Part shown: positions 1-4,455 of the stretch, one piece after another
Layout: every line of letters begins with the position of its first letter
Position numbering within the stretch: the stretch's first letter is position 1
Source of the DNA: Bacteroidota bacterium
GTDB lineage: Bacteria > Zhuqueibacterota > Zhuqueibacteria > Zhuqueibacterales > Geothermadaptataceae
Direction: 5' to 3'
DNA: 5,133 bases
Assembly: GCA_011375275.1 (NCBI GenBank)
Contig: DRLW01000183.1
Location: forward strand, 1 to 5,133
Program-made: the position numbers and the translations under genes
The notes under the pieces: generated by a model
The model's input: only the letters and a program-made list of their open reading frames with translations
The model's database searches: none
Told to the model about the DNA's origin: nothing

Positions 1-119
1 ACCGTGATGTTCGAAAGAATATTGGGTACAGTGAGGCGGAAGAATTCGCGGGTAAGCGGCGTCTGTCTGTCATTCTGCATCGTATCTCTTCAACCGGTGA
101 TCAGATTTGTAGGGCCTAA
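1..119 (+). CDS. Possible C-terminal end of an unidentified gene entering from the left edge
   Basis: Reading from base 3, an open frame of 38 codons runs from the window edge to a TAA at 117-119. Its codons look ordinary for this genome, and the translation is charged and hydrophilic, with the segments YSEAEEFAGKRR and VILHRISSTGD. The frame stops exactly where the dispersed repeat begins (118), as expected if repeats lie just behind a gene. I do not recognise a family. The competing frame starting at the ATG at 7 runs through repeat DNA to 423 and is not convincing. The segment is too short to settle; it could also be non-coding. Confidence 0.3.
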   Translation, partial: RDVRKNIGYSEAEEFAGKRRLSVILHRISSTGDQICRA

Positions 120-440
120 CCTGAGCGATTTATATTTGGGGAAAAAAGCTGCAAAAAAAGCTGCTCGAATGGATTGCCCACTGGTTATCCATTTAACTCA
201 GCGCGGTTGGATTTTTGCAACCAGACCTAGTGACAACAGCACGTGCCTGCACCAGAACCGTCATTCCGCTTTCCCCGCAGGGGAAGACCGGAATCGCCCA
301 GACTTCAGGCACGTGCCCGAAAAGATGAGATTCCGGTACGGCGCTGCGCCTGGCCGGAATGACACATGCCGGTATCTGAGCCCAACCCGTTTTGCTGAGC
401 TAATTGGATACCCGGAGGATTGATCCAATCAAACAGCTTT
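118..440. repeat. Large imperfect palindromic repeat element (two inverted arms)
   Basis: The left arm (118-295) and the inverted right arm (329-440) match in the same order. First, 157-176 (AAAGCTGCTCGAATGGATTG) corresponds to the reverse complement of 417-440. Second, 186-202 (TATCCATTTAACTCAGC) matches the reverse complement of 394-410 at 15 of 17 bases. Third, 203-210 matches the reverse complement of 382-389 at 6 of 8 bases. Fourth, 260-295 matches the reverse complement of 329-363 at both ends. The left arm carries about 30 extra bases between 211 and 259. The centre (296-328) contains the palindrome GGCACGTGCC. No transposase gene is present, so this looks like a non-autonomous or decayed intergenic element rather than an insertion sequence. 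Open frames crossing it are probably incidental. Confidence 0.6.
239..363. repeat. Central hairpin-forming core of the palindrome
   Basis: Two inverted units face each other. 260-295 begins GTCATTCCG and ends CCGGAATC; 329-363 begins GATTCCGG and ends CCGGAATGAC. Each unit is itself an imperfect palindrome. A perfect 11-base inverted repeat also occurs, GCACGTGCCTG at 239-249 against CAGGCACGTGC at 306-316, so alternative foldings compete. Short units reading GTCATTCC...GGAATGAC are a familiar style of dispersed intergenic palindrome in many bacteria; assigning this one to a named family would need a search. Transcribed, it would form a strong stem-loop, possibly acting as a 3' end for the gene to the left. 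Confidence 0.6.
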
Positions 441-530
441 AGGCCGAAGCCGGGTTTCAGCACGAAGAAAGCTGAAGTATCGGGGAAACCTGTTCCAGCA
501 GTTTCTGACATTTCACCTTGTTTTTACTTT

Positions 531-658
531 GCGTCCATAGCGGTTCAAAAAGATGCGCAGAAGTCTTTTGTTTTCACCGCAAAGGCACGAAGCGCGCCAA
601 GAAAAGCTTTTTTTTTAGGTTTTCCCCCTGGCGTCCTGGCGGTTCAAAAAATGCACAG
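531..658. repeat. Degenerate 'GCGTCC...GCGGTTCAAAA' repeat cluster (two direct copies and one inverted copy)
   Basis: Copies in direct orientation lie at 531-560 (GCGTCCATAGCGGTTCAAAA, then AGATGCGCAG) and 631-658 (GCGTCCTGGCGGTTCAAAAA, then ATGCACAG). Between them, 576-605 reads ACCGCAAAGGCACGAAGCGC followed by GCCAAGAAAA, which is the same motif on the opposite strand. ACCGC (576-580) can pair with GCGGT (639-643), giving a loose hairpin over a run of nine T at 608-616. Repeats of the type 'ACCGCAAAGGCGCAAAGA' are common between genes in many environmental bacterial genomes. Open frames crossing this block on either strand are artefacts of the repeat. Confidence 0.6.
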
Positions 659-701
659 GTGATATTCAAACTCAGCAGCCGGAACGTTGCTATCGTTTCT
701 G

Positions 702-800
702 AACCTGAGCGATTTATTTTTGAGATCCCGAAAGCAGCAAAAAAGCTGTTTGAATGGATTGATCCAATGCTTGCCTCCATTCAGCATAATAACGTGAGCC
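702..800 (+). repeat. Third, single-arm copy of the palindrome's outer arm
   Basis: The first 16 bases (702-717, AACCTGAGCGATTTAT) are identical to 118-133, and 752-761 (GAATGGATTG) is identical to 167-176, with A-rich AAAGCTG sequence between in both. The AAAGCTGTTTGA at 743-754 also matches the reverse complement of 429-440. The right boundary is uncertain: weaker similarity to the palindrome arm continues to about 800. This copy ends about 50 bases before the start codon of the next gene and probably overlaps its promoter region. I see no clear promoter in 780-849. Confidence 0.6.
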
Positions 801-849
801 TGCGTCCCGGAACCCAAAATCCATCTTTGCGCAGAAACGGAGTTAAAAA

Positions 850-2049
850 ATGGGCATCCCCTTGAAATGGTCTGTTTTTCTGTTCAGTGGTTTCCTGTTT
901 GCCAACTTAGCACCTGCGGCACATTTACACGCTCAAAACACAGCCGGATACAGCATCCGGGGCCGTGTTTTCGATGCGCAAACCGGACAGCCTGTTCCCC
1001 ATGCCAACGCTTTCCTCGCCCACTCCATGCTCGGCGATGCCGGTGATGAGCAGGGCATTTTCCAGATAAACAACATCCCGGCCGGCCAACACGAGCTCAT
1101 CGTTTCGGTCCTCGGGTATGAGCTCTACAAGAAAACACTGCGCCTCCCTGCAGCAACTCCTGTGATCCTCACTGTGGCGCTGACCCCTCGTATCATTCCG
1201 TTCCCGGAAATTGAAATCTCGGCAGATACCAGAGAGTGGCGCAAAAATCTGCGCCGTTTTTCCGAACAGCTCATCGGTACCAGCCGCAACGCCCGCATGA
1301 CCGAGATCGAAAATGCGTACTGTCTCGATTTCCGGGTAAACGATGACACACTGATCGCCACAGCTAGCGAGCCGCTGCGAATCATCAACCGGGGGCTGGG
1401 ATATAAAATTTATTATGTCCTGGAGAGCTTTCGCGCCTCGCGCACAACTGCGCGTTTTTCAGGCCTGCCGCGTTTTGACACCCTGGCCGCGAACTCATCA
1501 CAGCAACTGCGAACCTGGAAAGAACGCAGAAAACAAGCATACCAGGGTTCGCTGCGCCATTTTCTCACGGTGCTGTGCGCGAATTTCGACAGCGTGACAA
1601 CTGTACTGAAGCGCGACCCGACACTTGCGGCACGCCTGCAGCGTGGGGAAGCCAGCAGTATAAATCTCCTCAGCAGGGAAGGTTTTGTCGTTTACCGCTT
1701 GGAGCGCCCGGTGGGCAGTCCGCAAACCATACGCAGGCAGATCGATCCCTATTCTCTGATCCGCGCCGGAACGCACCCGGAAGACAGAGTACTCACGTTT
1801 CGTGGCAGCCTGCAGGTCGTTTATAATCGCGGAGCAGAGCAGCCGGAATACCTCGCCTATCTCCGGCTGGGGCGCTGGACCCGGCCGTACCAGACCTCGC
1901 TCATCGAGGCCCTGCAGGACTCTGTTACCATCGATGTGCGCGGGCGGTATTTCGATACCTTTGCCCTGCACACAAAGGGCTACTGGGGATGGCAGCGGCT
2001 GGCCGAAATGCTGCCTTTTGAGTATAGCCCTGCCGGGCCGGCGAACTGA
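850..2049 (+). CDS. Exported protein with carboxypeptidase-like regulatory domain and C-terminal region of unknown function
   Basis: The protein has 399 residues. The start ATG is preceded by GGAG at 839-842 with a 7-base gap. Residues 1-28 form a signal peptide (hydrophobic core VFLFSGFLFANLA, likely cut after LHA28), so the product is exported to the periplasm or cell surface. Residues about 34-114 form a carboxypeptidase-regulatory-like beta-sandwich (PF13715 style): IRGRVFDAQTGQPVPHANAF, then DEQGIFQINNIPAG and VSVLGYE. Residues about 120-390 are a further conserved-looking domain with EWRKNLRRFSEQLIGTSRNA (129-148), EPLRIINRGLGYKIYYVLE (174-192) and WKERRKQAYQGSLRHFL (223-239). These blocks resemble uncharacterised Bacteroidota-type proteins of similar size that carry the same N-terminal domain. 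No peptidase active site is visible, so the 'carboxypeptidase' label refers only to the fold. The role may be surface binding or envelope structure; this is inference. It lies convergent to, and only 3 bases from, the S15-like gene. Identification of the domain is firm, function unknown. Confidence 0.9.
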   Translation: MGIPLKWSVFLFSGFLFANLAPAAHLHAQNTAGYSIRGRVFDAQTGQPVPHANAFLAHSMLGDAGDEQGIFQINNIPAGQHELIVSVLGYELYKKTLRLPAATPVILTVALTPRIIPFPEIEISADTREWRKNLRRFSEQLIGTSRNARMTEIENAYCLDFRVNDDTLIATASEPLRIINRGLGYKIYYVLESFRASRTTARFSGLPRFDTLAANSSQQLRTWKERRKQAYQGSLRHFLTVLCANFDSVTTVLKRDPTLAARLQRGEASSINLLSREGFVVYRLERPVGSPQTIRRQIDPYSLIRAGTHPEDRVLTFRGSLQVVYNRGAEQPEYLAYLRLGRWTRPYQTSLIEALQDSVTIDVRGRYFDTFALHTKGYWGWQRLAEMLPFEYSPAGPAN

Positions 2050-2052
2050 GGT

Positions 2053-3699
2053 CTATTCATCAGCCGAGGGTACGATCGGCAGATACAAATAAGAGGCTTT
2101 TTTACCGCCATAGTAGATCGAGTTGACCGCGGTGAACATGTGCGTGTTTTGATGAAACGGCGTCGGGGTATTCGGGTTGGCCTCGAAACGCGGCGAATTA
2201 CTGCTGGAAATCGCCAGCCGGATGCGATGACCTTCGTTGAATACGATCGCCGTATGCCCGAGGTCGATTTCGAACACGGTAACACGGTTGGGCGAGAGCG
2301 TTTTTTCATCCTGCAGAGATTTTCGGTAACGCGCGCGCACGATGCCATCCGCGACCAGCATCGAGCGGCCATCGGGGTACACATCGGTGAGTTTGGCGGT
2401 GAAGTCAGTATCCAGCATATTGCTGGCTGCGTATAATTTGAGGCGTATCCGGCCGGCGACGGTCATGGGAAAGCTCAGGGGTTCTGTCGTGAACAGCAGC
2501 ACGTCTTCGCGCTTTTCAACCTGCTGCTGATCGCGCGGGCCGGGCTGGTAATAAACTGTTGCCCCTCCCACTGTCGGAACCGGATTTTCCGGATTGTAAC
2601 GATACCCCTCGGCCGTGTCGTTTTTGTCTTTTTTATCACGCTGAAGCATGCCGTTCATGCTCAGATAAAAACGGACATTTTTCGCATCCGGCGGCCACTC
2701 GCCTGCTTCCCGCCACTCGTTCCCCGGCGCAAAGGACTCTCCTGCAGAACTCATCAGATAGTAGCGCACAGGGGTTTCATACAGTATGCCGGTGTCTTCC
2801 TGTTTCAGCCATTGGTCGAACCAGCGCGTGGCATCTGCGAGCACATCAAAAGCCGCGTCGTCCGGGAAGGTCAGCTCGCCCTGCTTTCTCTTGCCGATCG
2901 CATCCAGGCCGCCGGCCCATGGCCCGATGATCAGTTTCTGATACTTTTTTCCCAGGCCGCGGGCTTTTCTCCGGTTTATCGAAAAAGCGCGCCACGCTCC
3001 GTTGAAAAACGCATCGTACCAGCCGGTAACATGAGCCACCGGCACACGCACTTCAGAAGCACGCCGGGAATTCAACAGTGGCAGCCAGAACCGGGACAGG
3101 CGGGCGTAATCTTCAAAAAGCGTGGTCAATGCTGTACCGCTATGTTCCCGGAACCAGACATCCGCAAACTCCTTCCGAAAAGCACCCGCGGGGAAAAGAG
3201 CATCCTGATAAAAATCATACGGCGCGGACACCACATAGGCCGTTGTCAGGCCCGGCGGCGCACTTGAAACCACCTGGTACGCGAGAAAGCCATCGATGCC
3301 AACTCCGAAACAGGCGACCTTTCCCGCACTCCACGGTTGTTTCGCAAGCCACTCCACTGTATCGTAGCCATCCTGGCGCTTGCCCCAGCCATCGTCGAAA
3401 AACAGAGAGTCAACGCCTTCGGAGCCATAACGGCCGCGGGTGTTCTGGATCGCCACCGCGTAACCGGCTCGTACAAAGCGCCGCGCCACATTGGTGTAAC
3501 GCTCCTGCTTTTCCGAAGTGCGGATCAGAACAGCTCCGTGGGATGTGCCTGCCGGCCTGAACACATGAGTGGCAAGGCGAACGCTGTCGCGCATGGCGAC
3601 CATGTGGGTTTCAAAATCTTGTGACTGCGGCAGTACGGGGGAGGTCAGAAAAGCGACGAGCAGAAAAGTCAAAGTGCAGCGGATATACTTTTTCATCAC
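2053..3699 (-). CDS. Exported CocE/NonD (S15) family hydrolase-fold protein, catalytic residues missing
   Basis: The protein has 548 residues, with an N-terminal signal peptide (MMKKYIRCTLTFLLVAFLTS). The first codon is GTG (3699-3697) with ATG directly after it. GAGGA lies 10 bases before the GTG, so either start is possible. Family features are clear: the alpha/beta-hydrolase part (about 30-300) with RGRYGSEG (88-95), QDGYDTVEWLAKQPWSAGKV (109-128), GWYD (226-229) and IIGPW (257-261), then the beta jelly-roll C-terminal domain (PF08530 type, about 350-540) with TEPLSFPMTVAGRIRLKLYA, DTDFTAKLTDVYPDG and GHRIRLAISSSNSPRF. Known members (cocaine esterase, X-Pro dipeptidyl peptidase, glutaryl-7-ACA acylase) use Ser in GxSYxG, an Asp, a His after GPW, and a Tyr in RTPY. 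Here those sites read GVGIDG (Gly134 for Ser), Asp229 (kept), GPWAGG (Gly263 for His) and RTSE (Glu63 for Tyr). The frame is otherwise intact, so it is probably a non-catalytic paralogue with a binding or other role. Family assignment is firm; loss of activity is inferred. Confidence 0.92.
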   Translation of the reverse strand: MMKKYIRCTLTFLLVAFLTSPVLPQSQDFETHMVAMRDSVRLATHVFRPAGTSHGAVLIRTSEKQERYTNVARRFVRAGYAVAIQNTRGRYGSEGVDSLFFDDGWGKRQDGYDTVEWLAKQPWSAGKVACFGVGIDGFLAYQVVSSAPPGLTTAYVVSAPYDFYQDALFPAGAFRKEFADVWFREHSGTALTTLFEDYARLSRFWLPLLNSRRASEVRVPVAHVTGWYDAFFNGAWRAFSINRRKARGLGKKYQKLIIGPWAGGLDAIGKRKQGELTFPDDAAFDVLADATRWFDQWLKQEDTGILYETPVRYYLMSSAGESFAPGNEWREAGEWPPDAKNVRFYLSMNGMLQRDKKDKNDTAEGYRYNPENPVPTVGGATVYYQPGPRDQQQVEKREDVLLFTTEPLSFPMTVAGRIRLKLYAASNMLDTDFTAKLTDVYPDGRSMLVADGIVRARYRKSLQDEKTLSPNRVTVFEIDLGHTAIVFNEGHRIRLAISSSNSPRFEANPNTPTPFHQNTHMFTAVNSIYYGGKKASYLYLPIVPSADE

Positions 3700-3725
3700 T
3701 GGGAAACGGTCCTCGTTTTTGAGTC

Positions 3726-3753
3726 AAAATATGATCGGACAGGGAAAAAGCAA
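3726..3753 (-). promoter_or_regulatory. Possible sigma70-like promoter for the S15-like gene
   Basis: On the minus strand TTGCTT (3753-3748) is followed after 16 bases by TATTTT (3731-3726), about 27 bases upstream of the GTG start. Spacing is acceptable and the region is AT-rich, but both boxes are imperfect and FCB-group promoters often differ from the classical consensus. It is a weak call made on motif and position only. Confidence 0.25.
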
Positions 3754-3791
3754 GATAAGATTTGTGCTGCATTAAACAAAGAAAAAAGCAG

Positions 3792-3832
3792 ACCGTTCCT
3801 GGCGGCAGCCACGGGTGCTGCTGTCGCACGGT
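3792..3832 (+). other. Stem-loop in the divergent intergenic region
   Basis: The inner stem CGGCAGC (3803-3809) pairs with GCTGCTG (3817-3823) with one G-U pair and a 7-base loop. An outer ACCGT/ACGGT pair (3792-3796 with 3828-3832) encloses it across small internal loops. There is no following T-run in the plus direction, so it is not a typical intrinsic terminator. It could be part of a leader RNA for the [2Fe-2S] gene if transcription starts upstream of it. Confidence 0.4.
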
Positions 3833-3844
3833 TCCGGGGCAAAC

Positions 3845-3901
3845 GGTGAGAAATCTGTTTGATTTTTCAGAAAAAATCCGCTGATTACAGCGTTTCTCAC
3901 T
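3845..3901 (+). promoter_or_regulatory. Candidate three-way-junction RNA structure in the leader of the [2Fe-2S] gene
   Basis: Three perfect stems nest without conflict. P1 is GTGAGAAA (3846-3853) with TTTCTCAC (3893-3900), extendable by a G-U pair at 3845/3901. P2 is GATTTTT (3861-3867) with AAAAATC (3872-3878) and the loop CAGA. P3 is CGCTG (3879-3883) with CAGCG (3888-3892) and the loop ATTA. P3 touches both P2 and P1 with no unpaired base, and P1 and P2 are joined by seven bases (3854-3860). The element ends 45 bases before the ATG of the small-subunit gene. It could be a cis-regulatory RNA, or at DNA level the P1 arms could be a spaced operator. I cannot match it to a named riboswitch class. 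Confidence 0.4.
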
Positions 3902-3902
3902 C

Positions 3903-3917
3903 TGCCCTGCCGGGGCA
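3903..3917 (+). other. Small hairpin just upstream of the [2Fe-2S] gene
   Basis: TGCCC (3903-3907) pairs with GGGCA (3913-3917) around a 5-base loop. It directly follows the three-way-junction candidate and lies 28 bases before the start codon, outside the probable ribosome binding site. Alone it is minor; it may be a fourth helix of the same leader structure. Confidence 0.3.
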
Positions 3918-3945
3918 CACACTCATCAGGTAAACCGGACAAACC

Positions 3946-4455
3946 ATGTCAGCAAAACATTCCCGGCCTATCTCTTTCGAAATCAACGGCGAGCCGGTCG
4001 AAATTCTCGCTGCTGCGCATGACACCCTGCTCGAAGTCATCCGCTACCACCTGCGCCTGACAGGCACACGCCAGGGCTGTGACAAAGGCGACTGCGGCGC
4101 CTGTACCGTGCTGCTCGAGGGCAAACCCGTGCTGAGCTGCCTGACCCTGGCTGCCGAGGCAGATGGCTGCAAAGTCATCACCATCGAGGGGTTCAGCCGC
4201 AGGGGTGAGCACCTGCACCCCATCGTCGATGCCCTCGACGAAGCCGGCGGGTCGCAGTGCGGTTTCTGCAGCCCGGGGATCATTTTAGCAGCAGCACCAG
4301 TCGTGGAGAGTGGTGAGCCCATCACCCGCAAGCAGGCCGCCGAGGCGATCAGCGGCAATCTGTGCCGCTGCACCGGCTACACCAAAATCATCGATGCCAT
4401 CATCGCAGCCAACAAGGCCTGGCTGGCAACCCATTCACAGGAAGACAACTCATGA
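3946..4455 (+). CDS. [2Fe-2S]-binding small subunit of a xanthine dehydrogenase/CO dehydrogenase-family molybdenum hydroxylase
   Basis: The protein has 169 residues, the usual length for a separate small subunit (about 150-175). It passes electrons between the molybdopterin site and the FAD subunit through two [2Fe-2S] clusters. Residues about 8-85 are the plant-ferredoxin-type domain, with Cys45, Cys50, Cys53 (GCDKGDCGACTVLLEGKP) and Cys65. Residues about 88-160 are the helical domain with Cys105, Cys108 (QCGFCSPG), Cys140 and Cys142 (NLCRCTGYTKI). All eight cluster ligands are present, so it should be functional; no signal peptide is seen, so it is cytoplasmic. The ribosome site is weak (CGGA at 3936-3939). 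The stop overlaps the next start as ATGA, which couples it to a thiolase gene instead of the FAD or molybdopterin subunit genes that usually adjoin it. Relatives include CO dehydrogenase CoxS, 4-hydroxybenzoyl-CoA reductase gamma subunit and purine or nicotinate dehydrogenase subunits. The thiolase neighbour favours a CoA-thioester or aromatic substrate, but sequence alone does not give the substrate. Confidence 0.96.
   Translation: MSAKHSRPISFEINGEPVEILAAAHDTLLEVIRYHLRLTGTRQGCDKGDCGACTVLLEGKPVLSCLTLAAEADGCKVITIEGFSRRGEHLHPIVDALDEAGGSQCGFCSPGIILAAAPVVESGEPITRKQAAEAISGNLCRCTGYTKIIDAIIAANKAWLATHSQEDNS

Larger units (their letters stand above)
3700..3945. other. Divergent intergenic region rich in stem-loops
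   Basis: This 246-base stretch separates the minus-strand S15-like gene from the plus-strand [2Fe-2S] gene and should hold promoters for both directions. It contains a stem-loop at 3792-3832, a three-way-junction candidate at 3845-3901 and a small hairpin at 3903-3917. All are listed separately. The open frame that crosses it on the minus strand (3611-3922) has a low-complexity, family-less translation and overlaps the S15-like gene, so I do not count it as a gene. Confidence 0.6.

Noticed and set aside
4..423. Open frame of 139 codons on the plus strand
   Set aside because: It runs through the palindromic repeat and its centre, has no recognisable family, and its frame competes with a more natural short frame ending at 119.
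305..511. Open frame of 68 codons on the minus strand, with a KLFDWI segment
   Set aside because: It is a translation of the repeat arm; a similar KLFEWIDP stretch appears in the third copy at 735-770 in another reading context, showing repeat ancestry rather than a gene.
600..618. T-run of nine (608-616) after AAAAGC as an intrinsic terminator
   Set aside because: The sequence before it lacks a GC-rich stem of adequate length, and no gene ends just upstream.
759..790. TTGATC and CATAAT as a promoter for the gene at 850
   Set aside because: The spacing is 20 bases and both boxes are poor; it also lies in repeat DNA, so I do not list it.
118..800. CRISPR array
   Set aside because: Repeats are few, degenerate, in both orientations and unevenly spaced, with no regular spacers and no cas genes.
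518..865. Open frame of 115 codons on the plus strand
   Set aside because: It spans two repeat families and overlaps the well-supported start at 850; the translation is not protein-like.
3285..3315. Frameshift or read error explaining the missing catalytic Ser of the S15-like protein
   Set aside because: The frame is continuous with family motifs on both sides. AGC to GGC alone could be an error, but His and Tyr sites are changed as well, each by different codons.
3611..3922. Open frame of 103 codons on the minus strand across the divergent region
   Set aside because: It overlaps the start of the S15-like gene in another frame and has no family resemblance; its length is expected by chance here.
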